NCBI GenBank assembly: GCA_014361095.1
Contig: JACIWF010000002.1
Coordinates: 1-35,382, forward strand
From: Hadesarchaea archaeon
GTDB lineage: Archaea > Hadarchaeota > Hadarchaeia > Hadarchaeales > Hadarchaeaceae
Reading direction: 5' to 3'
DNA: 35,382 bases
Every line of letters begins with the position of its first letter. Position 1 is the first letter of the stretch. The translations under genes were made by a program, and so were the position numbers. This document shows, in pieces, positions 14,249-21,825 of the stretch. The notes beneath the pieces were generated by a model. It saw only the letters and a program-made list of their open reading frames with translations. It was not told where the DNA came from and searched no databases.

Positions 14249-15232
14249 TCACTCCGCCCTATTCAATCTCCGCTGGAGCATCTTGACGATCTGTTTTTTA
14301 ACCTCTTCCAGCGAGCCTTTACCGGTAACGCTAGCGGCACCTGCATGACCACCGCCGCTGCCGTTGAACTGTTTCCCCAGTTCCTCCATAATCTCCCCGA
14401 GGTGCACCCCGGTCTCCCTGAGGAACTCCGAGCTGGCCCGGCCACTGATCCTGAACTCTCCCTTCTCCTCCGACCCGACAAAGGCCACATCTGCACCAAT
14501 CCTCACCAGCATTCCAGCGGCATCGCCCTCAAATGAACCCAGATCGGAAAAAACAACCAGTCGTCCGTTAATGCGCTGCAGCTCGGAGCGCCCGGCGGCC
14601 TTCAGCATGGCCACCCGCCTAGAGAGATCAGTTGGTGGTTTGAGCAGCTCGAGCACTCGATTGTAGTCTGCCCCTGCTCTCAACAGCCCCTCAACCGCTG
14701 TAAAGGTCTCTGGATTAGCGAACCTGAAATGACCCGTGTCACTGATGACCCCGGCCAGCAACAGCGACGCCTGCTCAGGTGTCGGCTTCACCCCCATCTC
14801 GACCAGTAGCCGATAAATGAGCTCCGACTCTGAGGTTATCTCCTCACGAACATAGTAAAACTTAGCCAGCTGCTTTGTTTCCTCGACGGGTTTATGGTGA
14901 TCAATAACCGCAAATGGAATCCCAGAATTTCTCAGTTTATCACCATACTCGCCCAGATGACCAAAGCTTGAGGTGTCGACAAAAACGGCGAGATCAAAAT
15001 CAAGTTCTGGGTTCAACTCGATCTTCCGGTTAAAGCTGGCCAAAACCGCCTCGGATATCGCGGCGAGATCGTCGGCTGCCGCTGGCCTCGCCTGGGTTCC
15101 CAACTCCGACAGCACCTCGGCCAGGACCACGGCGCTGGCAACGGCGTCAGGGTCGGCGTTGCGGTGACAGATGACAACGATGCGCTGGCCACTTCTGGCA
15201 GCCTGGGATAAAAAGTCAGCCGCCTCTTTCAT
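14249..15232 (-). CDS. DHH/DHHA1 phosphoesterase (NrnA-like)
   Basis: This 327-residue protein has intact DHH motifs: CHRNADPDAVAS (motif I, about 23-34), AVFVDTSSFG (motif II), VIDHHKP (motif III, the DHH triad) and GVISDTGHFRF (motif IV), then a DHHA1 end with NGSGGGHAGAAS. This layout is that of NrnA-like nanoRNases and 3'-phosphoadenosine phosphatases rather than full-length RecJ. A DHH protein next to prefoldin is a known member of the archaeal exosome superoperon. It is probably co-transcribed, 9 nt after the prefoldin gene and 4 nt before taw1. Degradation of very short RNAs left by the exosome is a reasonable inference. Confidence 0.9.
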   Translation of the reverse strand: MKEAADFLSQAARSGQRIVVICHRNADPDAVASAVVLAEVLSELGTQARPAAADDLAAISEAVLASFNRKIELNPELDFDLAVFVDTSSFGHLGEYGDKLRNSGIPFAVIDHHKPVEETKQLAKFYYVREEITSESELIYRLLVEMGVKPTPEQASLLLAGVISDTGHFRFANPETFTAVEGLLRAGADYNRVLELLKPPTDLSRRVAMLKAAGRSELQRINGRLVVFSDLGSFEGDAAGMLVRIGADVAFVGSEEKGEFRISGRASSEFLRETGVHLGEIMEELGKQFNGSGGGHAGAASVTGKGSLEEVKKQIVKMLQRRLNRAE

Positions 15233-15241
15233 CTGGTCCGC

Positions 15242-15607
15242 CTAGCTCGCCAAGCCCTCTGGTCTCTGCCCCTTCAGCGCCTCATCGATCTTGCTCTGCA
15301 TCTCCCTCAAGCGCTGGATGGCCCTTTCACTCTGGCGTTCCAAGGTCTTAATCCTCAGATCCAGTGTCTCCTTCTGTTCGGCAAGGCTTTTCTGAAGTTC
15401 AACTTTGTTGGTCTTCACCAATATCGTTCCCAAGCTCTTGTAGACCACGGCGTCGTCCGGCAGCTTGGCCAGCTCCTCATGCGCCCTCTCGGTCTCGCGC
15501 AGCAGGACCTCAAGCTGCTGCCTCTGACTCATCAATATCTGCGCTTGCTGCTGCGCCTGTTGAAACTGGGCCAGCTGATGCCTTAGTTGAGGCGAAATCT
15601 TATCCAT
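15242..15607 (-). CDS. pfdB: Prefoldin beta subunit
   Basis: This 121-residue protein has two long coiled-coil helices joined by the short beta hairpin around DDAVVYKSLGTILVKTN. The N-terminal helix is glutamine-rich (HQLAQFQQAQQQAQ), as usual. Prefoldin is a hexameric jellyfish-shaped chaperone that passes unfolded proteins to the thermosome. I chose the ATG at 15605-15607, which is preceded by GGAGG. An upstream GTG/ATG in frame (to 15643) would add twelve residues with no homology to the family. The start overlaps the end of the Pcc1-family gene by 8 nt. Confidence 0.95.
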   Translation of the reverse strand: MDKISPQLRHQLAQFQQAQQQAQILMSQRQQLEVLLRETERAHEELAKLPDDAVVYKSLGTILVKTNKVELQKSLAEQKETLDLRIKTLERQSERAIQRLREMQSKIDEALKGQRPEGLAS

Positions 15608-15875
15608 TTCCTTTCCTCCTTGGCTCCAACATGTCGCGCGCAACGATCGCCCATCTTATGAACGAGTTGAGCGCTGCACGCAGGGCCGCTGTGTCATCTG
15701 CATCTACCTGCAAAAATAAAGCATTTTCCCTCCGAAATATCCTCGCCCGACACCTCGCCGTGGCAGGCAACTCCTCCTCAGGTGCAAGTGCCCGTTTCAC
15801 CGTCTCGGCCTCACGGACGCTTTTGAATTCCAATCTGATCAGGGCACTGGAATTCTCAGATTTGACCACCATCAT
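15600..15875 (-). CDS. Pcc1-family KEOPS protein (copy 1, in the exosome superoperon)
   Basis: This small protein of about 91 residues has the Pcc1/CTAG pattern: a strand ALIRLEFKSVREAETVKRAL, a short charged turn (APEEELP), a central strand with ARIFRRENALFLQVDADD, and a long helix TAALRAALNSFIRWAIVARDML. Pcc1 is the dimerisation subunit of the KEOPS/EKC complex, which makes t6A on tRNA. Archaea can carry a second paralogue, Pcc2, that pairs with Pcc1. A second family member is at 31773-32006, and which of the two is Pcc1 in the strict sense cannot be settled by eye. The first ATG shares bases with the Brix gene stop, and a later ATG (15872) is possible. Confidence 0.85.
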   Translation of the reverse strand: MMVVKSENSSALIRLEFKSVREAETVKRALAPEEELPATARCRARIFRRENALFLQVDADDTAALRAALNSFIRWAIVARDMLEPRRKGNG

Positions 15876-16399
15876 CACCTTAATTTCTTAAACAACGGCC
15901 CGTAAGAAGCCACAGTTAGCACGGGGCCCAAATCCTCGGTGCTTGGCATGACTCTAAATTTTATTTCCAACCCGCCGTCTGAGGTTATAAGAATAACCGG
16001 GCCTGACTCCGGAGGTCTCTCAACGCATTCTATTTCCAGAATTCTCCCCAGCCAGCGGGCGAATTCATAAGAGGACGGATCCGCGGCATAGATTTTCATC
16101 CCGCTGGAATCGCCGATCCTGCTTTTTCTCCGGTTAATCGTCACCCCCGCAAGCCTTATCGATGCATCCAACCACCGCCAAGTTTCACCTACCTCAATAA
16201 AGCGAATTTCTCCAGGTCTGCCTGAAAAGCTGCTGACAAACATGACCCTGCCGTGACCGCGCTGCTTTGCCAGCAAGGTTGTTTTCTCAATCGTCTTGAC
16301 GCCGCGGGGGAGGTACTCGCCTCCGGGCAGAACTAGGGCCAGCTCCCTGCAGAGAATCCTGGCTAGATGACACGGCCGCCTCGATGTTGTTATCAGCAT
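15875..16399 (-). CDS. Brix domain ribosome-biogenesis protein
   Basis: This 174-residue protein matches the single-domain archaeal Brix/Imp4 family. The N-terminus MLITTSRRPCHLARILCREL is the family's opening (TTSRxP..R.R...EL). LPRGVKTIEKTTLLAKQRGHGRVMFVSS and the segment PVILITSDGGLEIKFRVM follow. Eukaryotic relatives (Imp4, Rpf1, Brx1) act in pre-rRNA processing. The archaeal protein is thought to be their simpler counterpart. It lies between rpoP and the Pcc1-family gene, the conserved position of an Imp4-like gene in the archaeal exosome superoperon. Confidence 0.9.
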   Translation of the reverse strand: MLITTSRRPCHLARILCRELALVLPGGEYLPRGVKTIEKTTLLAKQRGHGRVMFVSSFSGRPGEIRFIEVGETWRWLDASIRLAGVTINRRKSRIGDSSGMKIYAADPSSYEFARWLGRILEIECVERPPESGPVILITSDGGLEIKFRVMPSTEDLGPVLTVASYGPLFKKLR

Positions 16400-16435
16400 G
16401 GCCCCTATACTCCATGAGCCACGTGAAATATGAAA

Positions 16436-16567
16436 TTATCTGGCCTTCACTTTGCGGATGATCTCCCGGCGCGGTTTATAAAGGACCTTGGAGCCGCAAT
16501 AGGGGCAACGTGGCCTATTCTCCGGTAGCTTCTCCACCATCCTGCCGCATTCACCACATCTGTACAC
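16436..16567 (-). CDS. rpoP: RNA polymerase subunit P (Rpo12)
   Basis: This 43-residue ORF begins MYRCGECGRMVEK. It has the zinc site C4/C7 and C21/C24 (CPYCGSKVLYKPR) and a basic tail REIIRKVKAR. It is the archaeal counterpart of Rpb12, which helps hold the polymerase assembly platform. The start is GTG at 16565-16567, sharing one base with the stop of the eL43 gene (TAGTG). Its place directly after eL43 is conserved among archaea. It is too short for ordinary ORF thresholds. Confidence 0.95.
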   Translation of the reverse strand: MYRCGECGRMVEKLPENRPRCPYCGSKVLYKPRREIIRKVKAR

Positions 16568-16824
16568 TAAGCTCCCTCCTTCGGCGCCCGTTCAACCGCC
16601 ACCGCCGCGGCCTTTGGAGTATAGGCTCCACCGGCAAACTTAACCCCACAGCGCCGGCACTGCCAGATCGCTGAGCCCGTCCTTCTGACCTTCATCGCCC
16701 CGCATTTTGGGCACTTGTATTCCTGCTTCAGCTTCTTCTCAACCTCAACCACGAGCTTTCTGACCTTCGTGCCGTAGCGTGGGCCGAACCTGCCAGCAGA
16801 TCCAATTTTCTTGGTTCGAGGCAT
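16567..16824 (-). CDS. rpl37ae: Ribosomal protein eL43 (L37Ae)
   Basis: This 85-residue zinc-ribbon ribosomal protein has the basic start MPRTKKIGSAGRFGPRYGTKV and the site C38-x2-C41-x14-C56-x2-C59. It belongs to the large subunit. The tail TPKAAAVAVERAPKEGA is slightly longer and more Ala-rich than the core family. A GAGGTGA SD precedes the ATG. It lies 4 nt after the Rrp42 stop and overlaps rpoP by one base. Confidence 0.96.
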   Translation of the reverse strand: MPRTKKIGSAGRFGPRYGTKVRKLVVEVEKKLKQEYKCPKCGAMKVRRTGSAIWQCRRCGVKFAGGAYTPKAAAVAVERAPKEGA

Positions 16825-16828
16825 TTGT

Positions 16829-17593
16829 TCACCTCAGCTTCTCCCTCAGCTCCATCGCCTTGGAGCTGGCCAGATCATAGGCCTGTTCTAGCTCCTCGCG
16901 GGTAAAGTATCCTCTGCCGCCCTTTTGGATGGCGCAGATACTGCCGTCCTCAATCGTGGTTATCGTCAGCCTAGCGTCCATAACTCTCTCCTCATCCAGA
17001 CAGGGGTCGACTACCAGCCTGTCGTCTATCTTGGCCACAGTAACCGCCACCGGCAGCTTGGAGAGGGGAAACTCGGGTAGCTTCCAATCCTCGTCTTTTG
17101 GCGGTTTCACATCGGTCAAGGCAGCTATGGAGGCAAGGGCAGCAGCATCGATGAGGCCGCCATCGTGATCAAGAACATCGATATCGATGAATACCGACCA
17201 GACATCTTCACCGGATTTTATTCCCAGCTTGTCCAAGTCAATGGCATCGGATTCTCTAATGCCGCGGTCTATCACTCGCGCTAGTTCGATTGCCTCCACG
17301 CGCGGTGGGCCGGGCTCGAAGGTGGGCGAGGCCAGCGGCAGCAGCTCCGCGTTCACGATCAAAACTCCGCTTTCCGGAGTGTCCGGAAAAGGCTCCGCAT
17401 GCATCAGTTTAACACCGACGAGGACCTGGGTCTTGCCCAGCTTAACTTTCGCCGATCCGTTGGCCGTCTTTATCAGGCCCTTTTCGACCACTGCCTCTCT
17501 CATTTGGTCCAAAGCACGGCCATCAACGCGCTTGCCCTGCTTCACCAAGTCGATTATATAGTCCCTCTTGACGCAGGAAATTATTTCGTCCAT
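16829..17593 (-). CDS. rrp42: Exosome complex component Rrp42
   Basis: This 254-residue RNase PH-fold protein starts MDEIISCVKRDYIIDLVKQG and has the core VEKGLIKTANGSAKVKLGKT, followed by EPGPPRVEAIELARVIDRGIRE. In the archaeal exosome Rrp42 forms a hexameric ring with Rrp41. Rrp42 lacks the phosphorolytic residues but shapes the RNA path. A GGAGGGTGAG SD precedes the ATG. The gene follows rrp41 by 2 nt, the usual order, and the two should be made in equal amounts. Confidence 0.96.
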   Translation of the reverse strand: MDEIISCVKRDYIIDLVKQGKRVDGRALDQMREAVVEKGLIKTANGSAKVKLGKTQVLVGVKLMHAEPFPDTPESGVLIVNAELLPLASPTFEPGPPRVEAIELARVIDRGIRESDAIDLDKLGIKSGEDVWSVFIDIDVLDHDGGLIDAAALASIAALTDVKPPKDEDWKLPEFPLSKLPVAVTVAKIDDRLVVDPCLDEERVMDARLTITTIEDGSICAIQKGGRGYFTREELEQAYDLASSKAMELREKLR

Positions 17594-17595
17594 GG

Positions 17596-18318
17596 CTACT
17601 CACCCTCCTTAATAGCATATTTCTCCTTTAGTGCCTGACGCTGCACCTCATAGATCTTCTCACAACCCTTGAAGGCCAGGTCCAGTGCCTGTTTGAACTC
17701 CTCCTTGGTGAAATGTCCGTCCATCTGCAGAAGAGTTACTACCTTCTTGCGAGGTATGATCGCCACCGGCATGTCTGTGGTTCCAAACTGATCCTCTTCC
17801 TTCATGAGGTCGAGGATGATGGTGCCATCAATTTTACCCACAGCCACCGAAGAAACCAGATCCCTCATCGGCACGCCGGCATCGGCTAGCGCCACCGCAG
17901 CCGCGTTAATTCCGGCCGTCCTGGTCCCCGCATCCGCCTGCAGCACTTCAATGAAAACATCGATCACTGATCTCGGATAAAGCTCAAGAAAGAGCACGGG
18001 CTCCAGTGCTTCCCGGGTAACCTTCGAGATCTCCATCGACCTCCGGTCAGGTCCCGGCCTCTTTCGATCCTCGACCGAGAAAGGTGCCATGCTGTACCTA
18101 CAGCGCAACACCGCTGAGTCCGGCTGCTGATCATGTCTCGGGTGCATCTCCCTTGGCCCGTAGACTGCGGCAAACACTTTGTTGTTTCCGAGCTCGACGT
18201 AGGCTGAACCGTCGGCCCGCTCAAGAACTCCTGCTTTTATTTTCAGCGGCCTGAGCTCATCAGGTGCTCGGCCGTCTAGCCTTTTTCCATCAATCAACAA
18301 TTTTTCCGGTTTTTCCAT
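17596..18318 (-). CDS. rrp41: Exosome complex component Rrp41 (catalytic)
   Basis: This 240-residue RNase PH-fold protein carries ERADGSAYVELGNNKVFAAVYGP, the arginine-rich segment KRPGPDRRSMEISKVTREAL that binds RNA and phosphate, QADAGTRTAGINAAAVALADAG, and the acidic stretch LMKEEDQFGTTDMPVA with the catalytic aspartate expected there. It performs 3'-5' phosphorolysis and polyadenylation in the exosome ring. A strong AAGGAGG site precedes the ATG. It abuts rrp4 with no gap and rrp42 after 2 nt. Confidence 0.97.
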   Translation of the reverse strand: MEKPEKLLIDGKRLDGRAPDELRPLKIKAGVLERADGSAYVELGNNKVFAAVYGPREMHPRHDQQPDSAVLRCRYSMAPFSVEDRKRPGPDRRSMEISKVTREALEPVLFLELYPRSVIDVFIEVLQADAGTRTAGINAAAVALADAGVPMRDLVSSVAVGKIDGTIILDLMKEEDQFGTTDMPVAIIPRKKVVTLLQMDGHFTKEEFKQALDLAFKGCEKIYEVQRQALKEKYAIKEGE

Positions 18319-19011
18319 TCAAATTCCTCCTTCCCTTTGTTTCTCAAGCATGAGCGACACCCGGTCGGTAAGACCGGAGGTGTGCGCCTCGCGCTCGATC
18401 ATGAGTATAGCCTCCACGGCCAGATTAACCCTCTCTGGGTCTTTTCCCCAGATTATTATCCTTCCGTTCTGACCCACGGCAAGGGTACAGCCCGTCTTGG
18501 ACTCGATCACTTTAAGCATCGACCCCTTACGGCCCAAAACCCGTGGTATCTTCGCCGGCGATATCTCCACCAATTTACCGCCCTTAATCTTCCCCATCCC
18601 CCGCCCGGGAGTTTCCAGCAATACCCTCATGTATTCATCCACCTCTTTAACCGAGGCGAGCACCACGTCACCGATGCTAAGGAACTTGCTTATGTCCTCC
18701 TTGTTAAGGTCAACCTTCCTATGAACCAGCTCGGAAACAAAAAGATTGGCCGTGTACGGTGAATTGATATCAAGGATCCAACCTGAGGAGTGGTTGTCGA
18801 TGACCACACCGATAACGAGATCGCCGACATGTGGAATATATCGCCCCTGTAGCGGTATCACCCTGACCCTGTCCCCCTTAACATCGGCCAGCCCCACCAC
18901 GGCGGAGTAAATTTTATTGCCCTCGCGATACGATCCCTCCAGATGCCGGTAATTTCCCTCCGCAATCAGCTGCCCGGGAACAACTATCTCCCTATTCTGG
19001 ACGTGAATCAT
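18319..19011 (-). CDS. rrp4: Exosome RNA-binding cap protein Rrp4
   Basis: This 230-residue protein has an N-terminal domain (VPGQLIAEGNYRHLEGSYREG), an S1 domain (about 65-145, PHVGDLVIGVVIDNHSSGW onward) and a KH domain (IPRVLGRKGSMLKVIESKTGC). It forms the trimeric cap that feeds RNA into the Rrp41-Rrp42 ring. I took the ATG whose first base overlaps the SBDS stop (TGATG). A GTG one codon upstream is also possible. Csl4 and DnaG, other cap partners, are not in the window. Confidence 0.96.
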   Translation of the reverse strand: MIHVQNREIVVPGQLIAEGNYRHLEGSYREGNKIYSAVVGLADVKGDRVRVIPLQGRYIPHVGDLVIGVVIDNHSSGWILDINSPYTANLFVSELVHRKVDLNKEDISKFLSIGDVVLASVKEVDEYMRVLLETPGRGMGKIKGGKLVEISPAKIPRVLGRKGSMLKVIESKTGCTLAVGQNGRIIIWGKDPERVNLAVEAILMIEREAHTSGLTDRVSLMLEKQREGGI

Positions 19012-19703
19012 CACAACACCTTTGTCTCGACCTCTCCTCTGGTCAAATCGTTAAGTTTGTCGAAAAACTCACCCTGCACTCCGGCGGGTATCTCCACGAC
19101 CACCGCCCATGAGCCGTCATTGAGCCACTGCTCCTGCTTCACCGTCCCAAAGTCCCTAACCGTGCGTTGAACCTTACCCACATAGCTCGCTGGGATTTTT
19201 ATCGCTATTCTCCTAGTTTCAAATTTAAGCGGCAATATCGGGGTCAGTGCTTTCACTATCTTTGGAATCTGCTCCTCGGCACTCTTGTATTCATCTATGT
19301 GAACCCTGGCCTCGTTTATCGCTGCCTCAATCCTCGCCGGTGGATGTGGCAAACCCGTCTGTGGATTTACCGCTCGCCGGGCAATTGTGGCTACCACCTG
19401 CTTCAGCCTCTGCTCACGCATGCGGCGCCTCTGCTCCGTGGTGACCTGAACCTCGCCTTTTTTCACGATCTGCTCAGCAACTTTGAAGACGTCTGTGGTC
19501 CCGAACACCTTTCTGATCATCTCCTCCGAGGCCACATCGCCCCTTTTCGAGTCCTTGAAGATTTTATCGCTTGCCAGCAGGCTGCGCATATCCACACTTC
19601 CACCCATCCTGAGGCTCAGCGCCAGCTCCGGGTCAACCAGCACCTCAAAAGTCGTCCCGTGGCTGGACAACCTAGCAACAACAGCGTCCTCTAACTTGAC
19701 CAT
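19011..19703 (-). CDS. Ribosome maturation protein SBDS
   Basis: This 230-residue protein of the SDO1/SBDS family begins MVKLEDAVVARLSSHGTTFEVLVDPELAL and includes the central helix segment TTEQRRRMREQRLKQVVATIARRAVNPQTGLPHPPARIE. In eukaryotes SBDS acts with EFL1 to release eIF6 from new 60S subunits. The archaeal protein is taken to act on the large subunit too. It lies 6 nt after psmA and overlaps rrp4, the order common to archaea. Confidence 0.96.
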   Translation of the reverse strand: MVKLEDAVVARLSSHGTTFEVLVDPELALSLRMGGSVDMRSLLASDKIFKDSKRGDVASEEMIRKVFGTTDVFKVAEQIVKKGEVQVTTEQRRRMREQRLKQVVATIARRAVNPQTGLPHPPARIEAAINEARVHIDEYKSAEEQIPKIVKALTPILPLKFETRRIAIKIPASYVGKVQRTVRDFGTVKQEQWLNDGSWAVVVEIPAGVQGEFFDKLNDLTRGEVETKVL

Positions 19704-19709
19704 GATCCG

Positions 19710-20462
19710 CTACTCCTTCGCGGATTTGGTCTGCGGTTTCGGGCCCAACTTCTTTATATATTTGGCGATTTCCTCGTTGCTCAGCTTCTCAAAGCGCCCT
19801 GTCTTTACGGGGATGACTGCCATCTCAACATTCTCCTCGGTAAAATCGCCCTCAACCACCTGCCGCAGCGCTTCCAAGGCGAGGAGAATAGCATCCTCAA
19901 GCGAAAGCTTCTCATCATATCTCTTCTCAAAGAAGTCGGTCACTGTCTGAGCTCCACCGCCAATCGCCTGACACTTGTAAGCTGCCACGACCCCACTGGG
20001 ATCCGTCTCAAACAGACTGGGTCTTTTGCCATCAACTCCGGCGATTAGAAGCCTGGCGCCGAAGGGCCTAACACCCCCGTGCTGTGTGTAAAGCTGCTTG
20101 GTGTCTCCAATGCGCTTGGCGAGGGCCTCCACGCTTATCGCCTCGTCATAGCGCAAACGGTTGATCTGGGCTTCTATGCGCGCGTGATCGATCAACACGC
20201 GGGCATCTGCAATCAAACCTGATGCTGCAGCGCCGATATGCTCGTCCACTTGAAAGATCTTTTCGATCGAAGTTTCTTCTACTAGTCTGCTCCGAACCCT
20301 TTTCTCCGCAGCCAAAATCACGCCTTCATTTACCTTGATTCCCAGTGCCGTCAGTCCGCGCTTGACGGCCTCTTGGGCATATTGAACTTGGAATAGTTTA
20401 CCATCTGGGCTGAAGACAGTTATTGCCCTGTCATAACCTGCCCCAGGTGGTACAAACGCCAT
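19710..20462 (-). CDS. psmA: Proteasome alpha subunit
   Basis: This 250-residue alpha-type subunit has the family's N-terminal sequence GYDRAITVFSPDGKLFQVQYAQEA, KRGLTALGIKVNEGVILAAEKR and IGAAASGLIADARVLIDHAR. It forms the outer rings and the gate of the 20S core. The C-terminal tail is lysine-rich (KKLGPKPQTKSAKE). I chose the ATG at 20460-20462, which starts MAFVPPGAGYDRA as in relatives, with GGTTGATC as a weak SD. A TTG three codons upstream is open. The gene has its own TATA-like element and may begin a sub-operon with SBDS and the exosome genes. The beta subunit is elsewhere. Confidence 0.96.
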   Translation of the reverse strand: MAFVPPGAGYDRAITVFSPDGKLFQVQYAQEAVKRGLTALGIKVNEGVILAAEKRVRSRLVEETSIEKIFQVDEHIGAAASGLIADARVLIDHARIEAQINRLRYDEAISVEALAKRIGDTKQLYTQHGGVRPFGARLLIAGVDGKRPSLFETDPSGVVAAYKCQAIGGGAQTVTDFFEKRYDEKLSLEDAILLALEALRQVVEGDFTEENVEMAVIPVKTGRFEKLSNEEIAKYIKKLGPKPQTKSAKE

Positions 20463-20515
20463 ATGGATCAACCTTTAAACCTGCAATCATGATTCAATAA
20501 CTGTAAGTTACAGGC

Positions 20516-20523
20516 ATATTTAA
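20516..20523 (-). promoter_or_regulatory. TATA-like element upstream of psmA
   Basis: On the minus strand TTAAATAT lies about 55 nt before the psmA ATG, inside the 85-nt gap after rnp2. A transcript starting about 25 nt downstream would have a leader near 30 nt. This gap is one of the widest in the superoperon, so an internal promoter here is plausible. Confidence 0.4.
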
Positions 20524-20547
20524 CATTAGCGGCAGCGGGCAATTTTT

Positions 20548-20820
20548 CTAAGACAATCCAAATTTCCTTTTTGCAGCCCTAATCGTGCCCGAGACCCCAA
20601 GAATTTTTATTGGAAATCTGCTCTCAGCTATCTTTTTTCTAAGGTCATCCAACAGATAATGACAGCAGAAGAGAATTCCCCTCCCTGATTCTGCGTCGTA
20701 AGCAATCAACCTGATGCTGCCTGGATCTGCTCTTAGCTCCTTACAGATGGCGGCTGCAGCCCCACTGATATTCAGATCGCTCTCAACTTCAAAGACCACG
20801 TATCTTCGCCTGCATTTCAT
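20548..20820 (-). CDS. rnp2: RNase P protein component 2 (Pop5/Rnp2)
   Basis: This 90-residue protein starts MKCRRRYVVFEVESD, the typical R(R/K)RYxxF start of archaeal Pop5. It continues with helix ISGAAAAICKELRADPGSI and the strand ESGRGILFCCHYLLDDLRKKIAE. It pairs with Rpp30 (Rnp3) to support the RNase P catalytic RNA during 5' tRNA processing. I chose the ATG at 20818-20820, 4 nt after the upstream stop. A TTG four codons earlier would overlap that gene. The expected neighbour rnp3 is missing from this place. Confidence 0.93.
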   Translation of the reverse strand: MKCRRRYVVFEVESDLNISGAAAAICKELRADPGSIRLIAYDAESGRGILFCCHYLLDDLRKKIAESRFPIKILGVSGTIRAAKRKFGLS

Positions 20821-20824
20821 GATT

Positions 20825-21265
20825 TCACTCAACTTTCAGAAAGTCCATCACCTTGGCCGCGGCAATCTCCCGTTTAGCCGGAAATGCGATAACCTTGAGC
20901 TTCAGGTGAACTGAATCGCCCGTCTCGGTGAGAACCAGCTTGCCATCGAGCGCTGCTTGTTTGTCAAATCTGAGGTAAAGAAAACATGATTCATCCATCC
21001 TTTCCCGAACTAACTTTCGAAGTTCGGAAATCGTCGCTTCGTCCATCCTCGACAAAAGAGTTCGCCAGAATTCCTTAAGTTCATTTTTCTGGTCAATCCT
21101 AGACTCAAAAACTACGATGGGATTGCCGTGATGCCCCTGCATACATGATCTGTGTACCTCAACTGATGGAGGTACAAAACTCCTGATTATTTCCAGAAGC
21201 TTCTGCTCATCTTCAGTAGCATGCGCATGCAGACTTACCACGGCACTGCCGAAGGGGAACTCCAT
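20825..21265 (-). CDS. COG1325 family RNA-binding protein (predicted exosome-associated)
   Basis: This 146-residue protein has the family's opening VVSLHAHATEDEQKLLEIIRSF followed by the GHHGNPIVVFESRI segment near residue 45 and DESCFLYLRFDKQAALDGKL in the second half. The family is archaeal, carries an RNA-binding-like alpha/beta fold, and is regularly encoded in the exosome superoperon, which is the reason for its predicted link to RNA processing. No catalytic residues stand out. The ATG (21263-21265) is 4 nt after the eL15 stop. A TTG one codon upstream is also possible. Confidence 0.88.
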   Translation of the reverse strand: MEFPFGSAVVSLHAHATEDEQKLLEIIRSFVPPSVEVHRSCMQGHHGNPIVVFESRIDQKNELKEFWRTLLSRMDEATISELRKLVRERMDESCFLYLRFDKQAALDGKLVLTETGDSVHLKLKVIAFPAKREIAAAKVMDFLKVE

Positions 21266-21269
21266 CAAC

Positions 21270-21809
21270 TCACTTTATTCTCTTCCGAGCTCTGACACTC
21301 GGTCTCATCCGCTCCGCGCCCTTGCCCTTTTTGGTCAGGCCACGGGACTTCTTCCCGGCATGCGTTAGGCCTCTGTAGACACGACCTCGATGCTGCTTGG
21401 CTGCTATCCATCCCAGCTGAGAATCACTCCTGATAGCTGGGTGATGGGGGTCCAGCATTATGACCTCATAGTATTTATAGGTGCCATCCTCCGCAACCTG
21501 GTAGGAGTTGAGCACCTCAAGGTTGGGATACTTTCTCGCCGCCCTCTCTTCGGCGATAAGCTGAATGCTCTTCTTAGGAACTATCTTTAAAACACCCATG
21601 CGCTTTGGCCTTCTGCCCCGCGATGGTCTTTCCTTCCTTCTGCCTCCCCGCCTGACCCTAACCCTAACCACGACGACCCCCTGCTTGGCCTTGTAGCCAA
21701 GTGATCTGGCCCGTTTAGGATTGGTCGGTCCCTCAATGCGCTGGACGGCGGGGGCCTTGCGCCATTCGGTCAGACGGCTTCTCAACGGTTCTGCCTGTAC
21801 TGTAGCCAA
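21270..21809 (-). CDS. rpl15e: Ribosomal protein eL15 (L15e), short N-terminus
   Basis: This 179-residue basic protein matches archaeal eL15 from the segment LTEWRKAPAVQRIEGPTNPKRARSLGYKAKQG onward, with KMGVLK-like and NLEVLNSYQVAEDGTYKYYEVIMLDPHHPAI stretches, ending in a lysine/arginine tail. Archaeal eL15 usually begins with about 15-20 more residues (a YxxIREAW-type helix). Here only MATVQAE stands before the conserved part. The reading frame cannot be extended because a TAA lies upstream and the serA gene ends 16 nt before. The start is TTG behind GGTGGTG. The shortening is seen in the sequence and may be real or a sequence error. Confidence 0.93.
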   Translation of the reverse strand: MATVQAEPLRSRLTEWRKAPAVQRIEGPTNPKRARSLGYKAKQGVVVVRVRVRRGGRRKERPSRGRRPKRMGVLKIVPKKSIQLIAEERAARKYPNLEVLNSYQVAEDGTYKYYEVIMLDPHHPAIRSDSQLGWIAAKQHRGRVYRGLTHAGKKSRGLTKKGKGAERMRPSVRARKRIK

Positions 21810-21825
21810 ACTTACACCACCGAGA

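Noticed and set aside
15608..15643. A 12-residue N-terminal extension of prefoldin beta
   Set aside because: The ATG at 15607 has a GGAGG site and gives the usual prefoldin start. The extension lies in the overlap with the Pcc1-family gene.
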